This document shows, in pieces, positions 12,891-22,229 of a stretch of DNA of 64,000 nt. The stretch spans positions 1,761,352-1,825,351 of the forward strand of contig JARFXP010000001.1 in NCBI GenBank assembly GCA_029194675.1. Reading direction: 5' to 3'. The stretch is from Nitrospira sp. (lineage in GTDB: Bacteria; Nitrospirota; Nitrospiria; Nitrospirales; Nitrospiraceae). Made by a program: the position numbers and the translations under genes. The notes beneath the pieces were generated by a model. That model saw only the letters and a list, made by a program, of their open reading frames with translations. It did not search any database and was not told where the DNA came from. Position 1 is the first letter of the stretch. Each line of letters opens with the position of its first letter.

Positions 12891-12916
12891 CGCCGGACGC
12901 TCCTTCGATCTCGAAA

Positions 12917-13342
12917 TTAGCCTTGAATGACAACTCCCATGCTACGGGCAGTCCCTTCGATGATTTTCTCCGCTCCCTCCACATCCGCCGCGTTCAGATC
13001 GGTCATCTTTTTCCGCGCAATTTCGTTCAACTGCTGTCTGGTGATTTTCCCTACTTTATCCTTCTGCGGCACACCGGATCCTTTAATGATGCCTGCGGCC
13101 TTCTTCAGGAGATCCGAAGCCGGGGGCGTCTTCATGATGAAGCTGAAGGTACGGTCCTTGTAAACGGTAATGATGACAGGGATAATACTGTCCCCTTCCT
13201 TCTGGGTCTTGGCATTGAACTGCTTGCAAAACTCCATAATATTGACTCCATGCTGACCCAAGGAGGGGCCGACAGGAGGAGCAGGATTGGCCTTGCCGGC
13301 CGGAATTTGCAACTTGATCTGTGCCGAAACTTCCTTCGCCAT
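12917..13342 (-). CDS. rplK: 50S ribosomal protein L11
   Basis: Component of the GTPase-associated centre of the 50S subunit and the binding platform for thiopeptides and RelA-type factors. The 141-residue protein begins [20 protein letters not shown] and has the conserved [23 protein letters not shown] proline-rich loop and the C-terminal rRNA-binding helices ([23 protein letters not shown]). It follows nusG by 79 bp, in the conserved secE-nusG-rplK-rplA order. Confidence 0.97.
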   Translation of the reverse strand: MAKEVSAQIKLQIPAGKANPAPPVGPSLGQHGVNIMEFCKQFNAKTQKEGDSIIPVIITVYKDRTFSFIMKTPPASDLLKKAAGIIKGSGVPQKDKVGKITRQQLNEIARKKMTDLNAADVEGAEKIIEGTARSMGVVIQG

Positions 13343-13421
13343 TTCGTTCTCTTTCTCCTTCGCGACCGGAAATCAATATTCAGGCCCCGATCGTGATCTA
13401 AACTGACATGGATCGATCCGC

Positions 13422-13958
13422 CTAAATCCGTTCCACCTGCAAGAAGCCTAATTCAACCGGGGTCGACCGGCCGAAGATACTCACCATCACCTTTACCCGA
13501 CTATGGTACTGATCGACTTCGTCAACTAGACCGTTGAACCCAAGGAAGGGACCATCGATGATGCGAACGTTGTCACCTTTAATAAATTTAATCTGCTCCC
13601 GAGGCTCGGCCTGTCCCGCATCGACCTGTTTGAGCAAAGACTCCACTTCCTCATTGGTCAGAGGAGTCGGAACCGTGCCTCCACCGACAAATCCCGTAAC
13701 TTTCGGTGTTTCCTTGATCATCTGCAACGTCTCATCCCCTAATGGAGACTCCAACTCCACGAGGACATAGCCGGGGAAGAACTTTCGTCGAGAAGTCCGT
13801 CGCTTCCCGTCCTTGATTTCAATCACATCCTCCGTCGGAACGAGCACCTGCCCGACCTTCTCGACGAGCCCCATTTGATTTGCACGCTCCATGAGGCTGG
13901 TCTTTACTCGCCCCTCAAAACCAGCGTACGTATGGATGACGTACCAGTTCTTTGTCAT
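13422..13958 (-). CDS. nusG: transcription termination/antitermination factor NusG
   Basis: Elongation factor that binds RNA polymerase and links it to Rho or to the ribosome. It is 178 residues: an N-terminal NGN domain (NWYVIHTYAGFEGRVKTSLMERA, FFPGYVLVELES) and a C-terminal KOW domain (GDNVRIIDGPFLGFNGLVDEVDQYHSRVKVMVSIFGRSTPVEL). It lies between secE and rplK in the standard order. The start ATG at 13958 follows a GAGGGTGG site. Confidence 0.97.
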   Translation of the reverse strand: MTKNWYVIHTYAGFEGRVKTSLMERANQMGLVEKVGQVLVPTEDVIEIKDGKRRTSRRKFFPGYVLVELESPLGDETLQMIKETPKVTGFVGGGTVPTPLTNEEVESLLKQVDAGQAEPREQIKFIKGDNVRIIDGPFLGFNGLVDEVDQYHSRVKVMVSIFGRSTPVELGFLQVERI

Positions 13959-14021
13959 GCACCACCCTCACGTCTTCGATGAATTACCGCTGAACTTCAC
14001 TTACCTCTCTTCTCGGCAGGC

Positions 14022-14216
14022 TTAGATGAATTTGCCGACCAACCATGAGAGGAATGAGTCAACGACGGACAAGTACAGCGACATTAAGATGCAGAACACA
14101 ATCACCACCGTCGTTGAGCCGATAGTTTCCGCACGACTCGGGAATGAAACCTTTTTCAGCTCTGCTCGTACGTCCGTCACGAACAGCCGAACCGACTCTG
14201 TCATGCGCTTAAACAT
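14022..14216 (-). CDS. secE: preprotein translocase subunit SecE
   Basis: Small essential subunit of the SecYEG inner-membrane protein-export channel. The 64-residue product has a short amphipathic cytoplasmic region with the conserved RAELKKVSFPSRAET segment, then one hydrophobic transmembrane span (TTVVIVFCILMSLYLSVVDS) and a short tail. It is the single-span form common outside enterobacteria. The GGAG site upstream supports the start at 14216; an ATG at codon 5 is a possible alternative. It is directly followed by nusG, the usual pairing. Confidence 0.95.
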   Translation of the reverse strand: MFKRMTESVRLFVTDVRAELKKVSFPSRAETIGSTTVVIVFCILMSLYLSVVDSFLSWLVGKFI

Positions 14217-14304
14217 CAGCGACTCCGTTTCTTCGCCCTAAACACCTGCGGGCTGTATCCCGTTGGCCTCGATTGGGAGGCCGACGGTACGAGCAAGCTT
14301 GGTT

Positions 14305-14379
14305 TGGCAGGGGCACTAGGATTTGAACCCAGACTCTCGGTTTTGGAGACCGATGTGCTGCCATTAACACCATGCCCCT
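14305..14379 (-). tRNA. tRNA-Trp (anticodon CCA)
   Basis: The minus strand folds as a 75-nt tRNA with acceptor AGGGGCA/TGCCCCT, anticodon loop CTCCAAA (CCA), T-arm GGTTCAAATCC, discriminator G and an encoded CCA (14305-14307). It sits between rpmG and secE, a common place for tRNA-Trp. The 22-nt 3' trailer closely resembles the trailers of tRNA-Gly and tRNA-Thr in this cluster. Confidence 0.96.
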
Positions 14380-14468
14380 CTCTTTTTAGTTCTGAGGAAC
14401 GAGCGCTGAGGGCCGAGTTTTCGCGTGTCGCTTCCAAGACTCAACGCTCACATCTCAGCCCTCAGCAC

Positions 14469-14618
14469 TTATTTCACTTCCTTATGAGGCGTGTGCTTTC
14501 GGCAGAACTTACAGAACTTGTTTCGTTCCAACCGATCCGGATCGTTTTTCTTGTTCTTCATGGACGAGTAATTCCGTTGTTTGCAGAGCGTACAAGCCAT
14601 GTCGATGATCTCGCGCAT
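14469..14618 (-). CDS. rpmG: 50S ribosomal protein L33
   Basis: Small 49-residue ribosomal protein read directly from the minus strand, starting [19 protein letters not shown]. It keeps two CxxC pairs (CTLC, CKFC), so it is the zinc-binding form. The ATG at 14618 follows GGGAGAAGGAG; a second in-frame ATG at 14600 is a possible alternative. It sits between tuf and tRNA-Trp, the standard tuf-rpmG-secE-nusG order. Confidence 0.93.
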   Translation of the reverse strand: MREIIDMACTLCKQRNYSSMKNKKNDPDRLERNKFCKFCRKHTPHKEVK

Positions 14619-14710
14619 CTCCTTCTCCCTGATATCAGCTGACGGGACTGCCTGCTGACACGTTGAGGACCTCTCGTGTCAGGCTAACTCCTGTCCGTCC
14701 ATCAGCTTCC

Positions 14711-15916
<1,206 letters not shown>

Positions 15917-15991
15917 ATGTCACCCCTCTTTATCTCTCCGCCACATATTCTGGGGCGGCGGCATGAGCAAGCCTATTCAATCCAAAAACTT

Positions 15992-16080
15992 ACACTTGAG
16001 GCCTTTATCCTGTCACCGGGAGCAATCTTATTGGTTCCTGGTCGGGTCAAGCCTTAGATTCATTACCAGACACTTGAGGC
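15992..16080. repeat. short direct repeat in the tuf leader region
   Basis: ACACTTGAGGC occurs at 15992-16002 and again at 16070-16080. Each copy is followed by a similar TATCC(T/C)GTC block, so about 23 bp has been duplicated with a 78-bp period. It lies in the 217-bp gap between tRNA-Thr and tuf. No convincing promoter with good spacing was found here; a TTGACC hexamer on the minus strand has no well-placed partner. Confidence 0.45.
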
Positions 16081-16133
16081 GCCTATCCCGTCGCGCATCA
16101 TAAAGAAGCGTTTCGGGTCGAGTAAGCTCGGTT

Positions 16134-16209
16134 TGGAGCCCACGACGCGGATCGAACGCGTGACCTCGTCCTTACCAAGGACGTGCTCTACCAACTGAGC
16201 TACGTGGGC
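16134..16209 (-). tRNA. tRNA-Thr (anticodon GGT)
   Basis: A 76-nt minus-strand tRNA with 5' GCCCACGTAGCTCAGTTGGT, anticodon stem-loop CGTCCTTGGTAAGGACG (GGT), T-arm GCGTTCGATCCGC, discriminator T and an encoded CCA. The 3' trailer forms a CGAG-CTTA-CTCG mini-hairpin shared with the neighbouring tRNA-Gly. Confidence 0.96.
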
Positions 16210-16277
16210 GTTCAACACTGTTGGCCTTCTCCCGTCGCGCCCCATTCTCTAGCGCTCCGGGTCGAGCAAGCTCGGTT

Positions 16278-16352
16278 TGGAGCGGGCGATGGGATTTGAA
16301 CCCACGACAGCCAGCTTGGAAGGCTGGAACTCTACCACTGAGCTACGCCCGC
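16278..16352 (-). tRNA. tRNA-Gly (anticodon TCC)
   Basis: A 75-nt minus-strand tRNA with 5' GCGGGCGTAGCTCAGTGGTA, anticodon stem-loop CCAGCCTTCCAAGCTGG (TCC), T-arm GGGTTCAAATCCC and encoded CCA. Immediately downstream is the CGAG-CTTG-CTCG trailer hairpin. It lies between tRNA-Tyr and tRNA-Thr, upstream of tuf. Confidence 0.96.
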
Positions 16353-16453
16353 ATCTCTTTAGCATTGAAGTGCTGAGCGCTGAGACTTGAATTCGCGAAC
16401 GGTTTTCGCACTCAGGACTCGGCACTCCCTACTCAGCACTTACCTGCTCTGCT

Positions 16454-16539
16454 TGGTGGGCAGGCAAGGATTCGAACCTTGGAAGACATAAGCCAGCAGA
16501 TTTACAGTCTGCCCCCTTTGGCCACTTGGGTACCTGCCC
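16454..16539 (-). tRNA. tRNA-Tyr (anticodon GTA)
   Basis: An 86-nt class II tRNA with a long variable arm. Acceptor is GGGCAGG/CCTGCCC, the anticodon stem-loop is GCAGACTGTAAATCTGC (GTA), the T-stem is CAAGG/CCTTG, discriminator A, and CCA is encoded. All stems pair cleanly. It is the intact member of a tandem pair; the other copy lies just upstream at 16590-16677. Confidence 0.95.
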
Positions 16540-16589
16540 GCGATGTTTCATTGTTCTATACAAACCAACGTGTCGAGCAAGCGCTGTTA

Positions 16590-16677
16590 TGGTGGACAGG
16601 CTAAGGATTCGAACCTTGGTAGACATCAGTCAGCAGATTTACAATCTGCCCCTTTTGACCACTTAAGGTAACTGCCC
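16590..16677 (-). tRNA. second tRNA-Tyr (GTA) copy, diverged and probably decayed
   Basis: Recognisable tandem duplicate of the tRNA-Tyr at 16454-16539, with the same GTA anticodon loop and encoded CCA. Compared with the intact copy it carries two single-base insertions, one in the T-stem (CAAGG against CCTTAG, leaving a bulged A) and one in the D-arm. It also has a broken seventh acceptor pair (T against C) and a G-T wobble. The flank before the tRNA, TTTGTATAGAACAAT, is duplicated as well, so the unit copied was tRNA plus leader. It may be a pseudogene or a poorly charged tRNA. Confidence 0.65.
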
Positions 16678-16926
16678 ACGATGTTTCAATTGTTCTATAC
16701 AAAGCAAATTGCAGCACACGTAGCGGACGCTCTTGTCGATCAACCGCTCAACAAAGACAAATGGGCCTACGCGTACACCGCTTTCTTCCTCAATCCTCAA
16801 AAGATTGATTCGTTGACGGCCCGGATAGGCTAGATCACGAAATGTTGGATTCTATTGATGAACTTCCGTCATGTCAAGAGGGGAATTCGACTCATGTACT
16901 TTTTGAATCGCCCCTCCATCGAGAGT
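16678..16926. other. 249-bp gap upstream of the tRNA-tuf cluster
   Basis: No gene is visible. A TATAGA hexamer in TTTGTATAGAAC lies about 20 bp before each tRNA-Tyr copy and could be a -10 element, but I could not place a good -35 at normal spacing. The transcription start of the supercluster is probably in this gap. Confidence 0.35.
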
Positions 16927-17865
16927 CTAACAGGCAGATGTCCGAGATGACTCACGAGATGACTCAAATGACGCTTCGATCCTCTCAATAAAATCTCGCT
17001 GAAAACCGAGGACTTGTTTCATCAAAATCACCGCTTCTTTCAACGTCAATTTCGATGGTTCGGCCAAATATCGCTTCTGAGCGATGCGCCGCTCGTCCGG
17101 AGCTTCCGGAACATAGTACCCTCGAAGCTCCCCATTCTCGAATGCCGTTTTGAATCGCCGTATCCATTGATCGCCCTGCTCCCGCTCGTGAACCATTGAT
17201 TTCCCGGTCTTGCGCCGCGCTTCAAGCTGATTCCAGACCGCCCAGCCGATAAAGACCGCCCATGTTTCATTCAGCGCTTCCCACGATTCTGTCTGCGTCA
17301 AATAGCGTGATTCCGTCTCATCCTTTCGCAGAGCAATCGGAGCGATCTCCACCTCTGCATAGCGACAGGCTTGCTGCTCTCTCGCGAAATGCAAAAGCGG
17401 TTCTGAACGGTGATCGGTCTCGCCGGATGACGCTTCAACCGCTTCGAGATAATCCATGTAGGCATGGAACAGCTCATGGTACAGCACTTCCAATTCCTTG
17501 TGTGTCATTTTGCCGAGAGGCCTGAGCGTCCTTCCGGCAGCGTTGAAGGATAACGAACGATTGAGAACCATCCGGTGTTCGCCGGGATGGTACTCAGCGG
17601 CATACGTACGGAGGTCCTCGAATTCAAAGTGAATAAATTCCGGTGGCAGCGTCTTTAGAAACTTCGTCGATAACTGTAAGCGTTCCGCCTCAGCGAGAAG
17701 ACGCGCCCACGCTTGTCCCGCACTGACGTCTTCATTGATGGATGCAACGGCGATCTCGGCGAGAAAGGATGGGCCGGACCAGCAGCACCACAGCAGGAAG
17801 AATCGGATTGCGAGGTGACTCATACAGGCGTGCAGAACGATGCGCGACCAAAGAACCGCGATCAA
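16927..17865 (-). CDS. putative secreted zinc metallopeptidase-like protein (HExxH)
   Basis: I do not recognise the family. The 312-residue frame begins with a hydrophobic signal-like segment (LAIRFFLLWCCWSGPSFLA) followed by a soluble domain. An HELFH motif at residues 130-134 fits the zinc-binding HExxH signature, and a downstream glutamate in LNETWAVF (about residue 200) could be a third ligand. The TTG at 17865 overlaps the helicase stop as TTGA, suggesting translational coupling. An in-frame ATG at 17823 is an alternative start that puts the hydrophobic segment at the very N-terminus. Export and peptidase activity are inference. Confidence 0.6.
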   Translation of the reverse strand: MIAVLWSRIVLHACMSHLAIRFFLLWCCWSGPSFLAEIAVASINEDVSAGQAWARLLAEAERLQLSTKFLKTLPPEFIHFEFEDLRTYAAEYHPGEHRMVLNRSLSFNAAGRTLRPLGKMTHKELEVLYHELFHAYMDYLEAVEASSGETDHRSEPLLHFAREQQACRYAEVEIAPIALRKDETESRYLTQTESWEALNETWAVFIGWAVWNQLEARRKTGKSMVHEREQGDQWIRRFKTAFENGELRGYYVPEAPDERRIAQKRYLAEPSKLTLKEAVILMKQVLGFQRDFIERIEASFESSRESSRTSAC

Positions 17866-19889
17866 TAATACGATTCTCGCTCAATCCCCCAGTCTTCTCG
17901 TCCACCTTCCTCCACCAAGGCCAGTGTATCAAGAAGGTCCGAGGACACGTGGTCCAAAAACCGTGATGGCTTCGAAAGCAACATCCCGCTGGTCTTGTCA
18001 TACACGTTGATAGGGTACGTTAAAAACAAGTGCCGCTTGGCCCGGGTGACAGACACATAGAATAACCGCCGCTCTTCTTCCAATTCATCATCCGTGAGAA
18101 ACGAATAGGCGGATGGAAACCTGCCGTCCACCACCCAAATCACAAAGACGCATTGCCACTCCAATCCCTTCGCGGAATGAATCGTCGAGAGCACCAGCCG
18201 TTCATGATCACGATCAGGCGCCTCCACATCCACCGCGCTGCCGTCCGGCGGTTCCAGCGCCAGATCAGCGAGAAATTCGTCGATGCCGGTGTAGTTCTCA
18301 GCGATCGTGTGCAGATGATCGAGATCCCTCGTGCGCTTCGGGTAGTCGTCGTACTGTTCCTTGAGAATCGGTAGGTAGTACTCATAGATATGATTGACCT
18401 GTTCGGCGGGTGATCGCTCATCCGTCCCGGTCAGACCCTCCAGCGTACCGGCCAAGTTCTTGAGCCCTTGCCCAGAACGGCCGCTCACCCCGCACAGGAC
18501 GTCGAATGGTCGTTCACCCTTCACGATCGCCGCGAGCAGGTCTTGAGCTTTCTTCGGCCCCACACCTTCCACCAGCATCAGCACGCGATGCCAGCTGACG
18601 GTATCAAGCGGGTTAGCAACGACCCGCACATGCGCCAGCAGATCTTTGACATGGGCCGTTTCGATAAACTTCACCCCACCGCGCTTGATGAAGGGCAACC
18701 CCTTGCGGGAGAGCTCGATCTCCAGATCAAATGAATGGAAGCTCGAACGAAAGAGGATTGCGACCTCATCCAGCGGCACACCTTCTTCCCGAAGCTCCAG
18801 AATCTTCTGCGCGATGAAGCGCGACTGCGCATTTTCCCCGGCTGCTTCTACCAGAGCAGGCAGCGGCCCATCGATCTTTCTCGTAAAGAGACGCTTCGTA
18901 TACTTCTCCGCCGCCTCCTCGATAATGCAGTTGGCCAAATTCAAGATCGGCTGGGTGCTGCGATAATTTTCCTCGAGTTTATAGATCGTCGTGCCGGGGA
19001 ACAGCACCGGAAAATCCATAATGTTCTTAAAGGTCGCGCCTCGAAACGCATAGATCGATTGAGAATCGTCGCCGACCACCATCACATTCTGATGCGTCGT
19101 TGCCAGCTGGCGGATGACTTCGGCCTGCAACCGATTCGTATCTTGATACTCATCGACGAGGATGTACCGATACTGACGGGAAATGTTCGCGCGAGCCGTC
19201 TCGTTCAGCAACAGCAGTTGCCGCAACATGACCAGCAGATCGTCGTAATCCAACAGTTGCTTCTGGCGCTTCGCGGCTTGATAGGCCCTCAGAAGTCGCC
19301 CAAGATCCTCCGAGTGATCCGCGAAATGGCTGAACTCTTCCAGAATGATCTCATCGAGACCGCGCAGTGTGTTCTCGCTCTTGCTGAACATCTCCATGAT
19401 GGTCCCCTTGCGGGGAAAGCGCTTGTCCTTTTCATTGAGCCCCAGCTGCGCCCGCACGAGCGCGATCAAATCCTCCGCATCGCCACGATCCAAGATTGTG
19501 AATCCAGGCTCGATGCCGATCGATCGGCCATACCGACGCAGCAAGAGATTGGCCACCGAGTGGAACGTCCCACCACACACCCGATGACTGCTGGTCCCAA
19601 TCAGATCACCGGCACGCTCCAACATTTCCTGCGCGGACTTGCGCGTGAACGTGAGGAGGAGAATATTTGAGGGATCCACGCCGGAATCAATTAGATAGGC
19701 CACACGATAGACCAATGTGCGCGTCTTGCCGCTCCCAGCCCCTGCAATGACTAACGATGGACCATCGCCCGCCGTCACCGCCGCAAATTGCTGAGCGTTC
19801 AACGCAGCCGCATAGTTGATGGACAACTTGCGCGGGACTGCCTCCTCAGCAGGCCGCTTCAATACGTAGGTTTTGACTTCTCGTTCCAT
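17862..19889 (-). CDS. UvrD/PcrA-type superfamily 1 DNA helicase
   Basis: ATP-dependent 3'-5' DNA helicase of the UvrD/PcrA/Rep group, with roles in repair and replication restart. The roughly 675-residue protein shows the family motifs in order: Walker A AGAGSGKTRTL, motif II VDEYQDTN, motif III GDDSQSIYAFRGA, motif IV EENYRST, motif V LSTIHSAKGLEW and motif VI LFYVSVTRAKRHL. The start is uncertain; I use the ATG at 19889, although no clear ribosome site precedes it and an in-frame TTG at 19916 is possible. It overlaps the downstream metallopeptidase-like gene by 4 bp. UvrD, PcrA and Rep cannot be separated from this view. Confidence 0.9.
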   Translation of the reverse strand: MEREVKTYVLKRPAEEAVPRKLSINYAAALNAQQFAAVTAGDGPSLVIAGAGSGKTRTLVYRVAYLIDSGVDPSNILLLTFTRKSAQEMLERAGDLIGTSSHRVCGGTFHSVANLLLRRYGRSIGIEPGFTILDRGDAEDLIALVRAQLGLNEKDKRFPRKGTIMEMFSKSENTLRGLDEIILEEFSHFADHSEDLGRLLRAYQAAKRQKQLLDYDDLLVMLRQLLLLNETARANISRQYRYILVDEYQDTNRLQAEVIRQLATTHQNVMVVGDDSQSIYAFRGATFKNIMDFPVLFPGTTIYKLEENYRSTQPILNLANCIIEEAAEKYTKRLFTRKIDGPLPALVEAAGENAQSRFIAQKILELREEGVPLDEVAILFRSSFHSFDLEIELSRKGLPFIKRGGVKFIETAHVKDLLAHVRVVANPLDTVSWHRVLMLVEGVGPKKAQDLLAAIVKGERPFDVLCGVSGRSGQGLKNLAGTLEGLTGTDERSPAEQVNHIYEYYLPILKEQYDDYPKRTRDLDHLHTIAENYTGIDEFLADLALEPPDGSAVDVEAPDRDHERLVLSTIHSAKGLEWQCVFVIWVVDGRFPSAYSFLTDDELEEERRLFYVSVTRAKRHLFLTYPINVYDKTSGMLLSKPSRFLDHVSSDLLDTLALVEEGGREDWGIERESYY

Positions 19890-19966
19890 GAGATTATGAG
19901 AAGGAGATATCGGCAAACATAGTCAATCGGGAAGGCTCGTTGTATACCACAATCGACGTCCCTTTC

Positions 19967-20497
19967 CTATCCACCCGCAACCACCCTCCAGAACTTGATG
20001 ACCAGCCAGACCACGAAAGCAATTGTCGCTATCAAGAGGGCTGCTGTGCCTCCGATGATTCCGGCCACGTAGAACCAATCGGCGTGGGTCTCCCGATCCG
20101 GTTTCATGGCCGCCTCGCGAAGCAGCGCGGCATTTCTCGCGTGACTCCGAAACCAGACCGAAAAGAGATCTCCGACAATTGGGACTGCGCCGACCGTCCC
20201 ATTGATCAATAGATTCAGACTCATGCGGGCCAACACAATCCGGGGAAGTTGCAAACGCGCGGCCAGCCCAAGGATGATCGTTCCAATGAGATTGGCCAGG
20301 ACGTCCCCGATACCAGGAATGAGTCCTAACAATGGATCCAACCCGATGTACCACGACGTACCGGGAATTCTGATCGTCGTATCCAGCGCCTTGGCAAGAA
20401 TGTCCGCGATCGCAATCAGGTGTTCACGGGCCTCATCGCGCGGTAAGACCCTCACACGGAGTTCCGACTCCGTATCACGTACCGAGCTGAATTCCAT
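19967..20497 (-). CDS. DUF4112 domain membrane protein
   Basis: A 176-residue protein of unknown function that matches what I remember of DUF4112. The core segment WYIGLDPLLGLIPGIGDVLA (residues 49-68) is followed by LIGTIILGLAARLQLPRIVLARM and GAVPIVGDLFSVWFRSHARN. The C-terminal 40 residues form a strong transmembrane span (VAGIIGGTAALLIATIAFVVWLVIKFW). A GGAGGG ribosome site 8 bases upstream supports the ATG at 20497. It stands alone between the helicase and a broken antitoxin-like gene. Confidence 0.82.
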   Translation of the reverse strand: MEFSSVRDTESELRVRVLPRDEAREHLIAIADILAKALDTTIRIPGTSWYIGLDPLLGLIPGIGDVLANLIGTIILGLAARLQLPRIVLARMSLNLLINGTVGAVPIVGDLFSVWFRSHARNAALLREAAMKPDRETHADWFYVAGIIGGTAALLIATIAFVVWLVIKFWRVVAGG

Positions 20498-20529
20498 TGA
20501 ATGAGCCCTCCGATTCCGTAGGACTCACT

Positions 20530-20820
20530 CTATCGGAAGGGATGGGTAACGGCAACACGGCGAGAAGATGAGCGGACAATGGGATAAGTAGATGAAAGCA
20601 TGCGGTGTAAGCTCTTGCTTGATACCTGGAGGGTGGCGCCCAGTTCTTCGACTCCGCTGGTGGCGTTGATGAGATCCCGAAGCATGGCCTTCCCTTGGGC
20701 TCCCTCGCCGGCCAGATAGGCATTGAGAGCTTCGCTGAAAAGCGCTTCTCGAAATCGAGTGGCTCGGTGGACCAGTCCCGCCACCGTTTCTTTGAATTCG
20801 CGTATGAGTGCCAGGTCCAC
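20530..20820 (-). pseudogene. HigA/Xre-like antitoxin remnant, frameshifted
   Basis: Codons 1-76 read FKETVAGLVHRATRFREAL...GAQGKAMLRDLINATSGVEEL...SSKSLHRMLSS. This resembles a family of HigA-like antidote regulators in which KSLxRMLS is followed by a GNP-type segment. After SST the frame turns into unrelated sequence, while the next frame over continues LSAHLLAVLPL, the expected continuation. One extra base near the TATCCCATTG string (about 20575-20590) would explain this. No partner toxin is visible: upstream lies tRNA-His. Most likely a decayed single antitoxin gene. The family assignment rests on memory of a short motif. Confidence 0.45.
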
Positions 20821-20904
20821 TCCCGCGCGCAGTTGGCGTTCAAGCTCGCCGCAATTCTGCTATGAGTCAATGAGATCAGCGGAGATTGGAAACTCAAAGC
20901 GTTT

Positions 20905-20982
20905 TGGGGTGGATGACGGGTTTCGAACCCGCGACCTCCGGATCCACAATCCGGCGCTCTAACCAGCTGAGCTACACCCACC
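20905..20982 (-). tRNA. tRNA-His (anticodon GTG)
   Basis: Minus-strand tRNA with acceptor GTGGGTG/CATCCAC, anticodon stem-loop CCGGATTGTGGATCCGG (GTG), T-arm GGGTTCGAAACCC, discriminator C and encoded CCA (20905-20907). The base before G1 is G, so the extra G-1 required by histidyl-tRNA synthetase is encoded and can pair with C73. It is unlinked to other tRNAs here. Confidence 0.95.
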
Positions 20983-21150
20983 ACGAGAGGTTTGAGGAAG
21001 GATGATATTAACAAAGCGCGGATTGCCGTCGCAACCGAGGACCTCCGATGGACGAGTCATTAGTCATGGGTCATTGGTCAATAGGAGGAAACGCTTCGAC
21101 CACTGGCACTCCTCAACTAATGACGAGTGACTCATGACCATTGACCTTCT

Positions 21151-21861
21151 TCACCCTCGAGCGTCGAACGCAGCCTGCATCTCGGCAAGAATGGCGTGGA
21201 CGGTCGCCGGCGGGTCTGCCGCGTCACGAATGGGTCGGCCGATCACGAGATAATCGGCACCTGAGGCGATCGTCTGGGTCGGAGTCGTCGCTCTGGCGTG
21301 ATCGTCGACTCCTTTGCCCGCCGGACGCACACCCGGCGTGATGATCTCAAAACGCGGACCGACTTTCTGGCGGATGGCTGCAGCTTCTTCACCAGATGCC
21401 ACCACGCCGTCACAGCCGACCTCTGAGGCCAGCAACGCCCGGGCTGTGACAAGATCTTGCACTGTCCGTTGTATGCCCATTTCGCGAAGATCGTTGCTGT
21501 CGAAGTTCGTCAGCACAGTCACGGCCAACAGTTTGAGCGATGACCCTTCTCGCCCCTGCGCGGCCGCCGTGAGCGCCTTGCGGTTCGCATGAACGGTTAA
21601 GAAATCCACTCCCATCGACGCGACCCGTGCCGTCGCGCGACGAACCGTCTCTTCGATATCAAGAAACTTCAAGTCAAGAAACACCCGCATGCCTCGCTCC
21701 ACAATCCGCTGGACCATGGCCGGGCCTGCCGCGGTGTAGAGCTCAAGGCCCACCTTGACGAAAGAGATATGTCCCTGAAGGTGGTCCAAGAGCCGATCTG
21801 CTTCTGCCGCTGAAGGCACGTCCAATGCGAAAATGAGTCGGTCTCGTGCCGCGATCTTCAC
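21151..21861 (-). CDS. pyrF: orotidine 5'-phosphate decarboxylase
   Basis: Last step of de novo UMP synthesis, OMP to UMP plus CO2. It is a 236-residue TIM barrel. The N-terminal LIFALDVPSAAEA strand, the catalytic DLKFLDIEETV loop with the DxKxxD triad, the phosphate-binding region near ITPGVRPAG, and the ADYLVIGRPIRDA segment are all present. The loop has Leu where many enzymes have His (DLKFHD), a neutral difference. The GTG at 21861 is chosen because an AAGGAG site lies 9 bases upstream; the nearby ATG is out of frame. A gap of about 170 bp with GTCA-rich words separates it from tRNA-His. Confidence 0.95.
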   Translation of the reverse strand: MKIAARDRLIFALDVPSAAEADRLLDHLQGHISFVKVGLELYTAAGPAMVQRIVERGMRVFLDLKFLDIEETVRRATARVASMGVDFLTVHANRKALTAAAQGREGSSLKLLAVTVLTNFDSNDLREMGIQRTVQDLVTARALLASEVGCDGVVASGEEAAAIRQKVGPRFEIITPGVRPAGKGVDDHARATTPTQTIASGADYLVIGRPIRDAADPPATVHAILAEMQAAFDARG

Positions 21862-21891
21862 CGTGCCATTACTCCTTCTTCAGGCCGATCC

Positions 21892-21919
21892 TTGACGATC
21901 GGCGACGCCCTATGATACT
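21892..21919 (+). promoter_or_regulatory. candidate sigma70 promoter for rpsT
   Basis: TTGACG (21892-21897) and GATACT (21914-21919) are 16 bp apart on the plus strand, about 30 bp before the rpsT start. The -35 matches the consensus at five of six positions and the -10 at four of six. Confidence 0.4.
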
Positions 21920-21950
21920 AATCCACCTCTTTATCCATTAGGAGTGATCG

Positions 21951-22229
21951 ATGCCTCAGACTCATAAATCAACGATTCGACGCGCTCGCCAAGCCGAGCG
22001 GCGACATGAGCGGAATCGGGCCACCGTCAACACGGTCAAGACGCTCATCAAGAAGGTTCAGTCCGCCGTGTCGGAGAAGAACGCAGACGAGGCCAGGGCC
22101 GGCTTGCTGGAAGCGACCTCGGCGATCGGAAAAGCTGTTTCGAAAGGCATCCTTCATCGCAACACCGCATCCCGCCGAATTTCACGTTTGGCTCTTCGCG
22201 TCAATGACCTGTCCGGTTCCGGCTCTTAA
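21951..22229 (+). CDS. rpsT: 30S ribosomal protein S20
   Basis: A 92-residue basic helical protein of the 30S body. It starts MPQTHKSTIRRARQAERRHERNRA, with the LIKKVQSAVSEKNADEA and KAVSKGILHRNTASRRISRLA segments typical of the family. A TAGGAG ribosome site precedes the ATG. It is transcribed alone, divergently from pyrF and convergently with holA. Its last 29 bp overlap the end of holA, tail to tail. Confidence 0.96.
   Translation: MPQTHKSTIRRARQAERRHERNRATVNTVKTLIKKVQSAVSEKNADEARAGLLEATSAIGKAVSKGILHRNTASRRISRLALRVNDLSGSGS

Noticed and set aside
15917..16133. TTGACC as the -35 of a tuf promoter
   Set aside because: The only AT-rich -10 candidate is 14 bp away, too close, and the hexamer at normal distance is a poor match.
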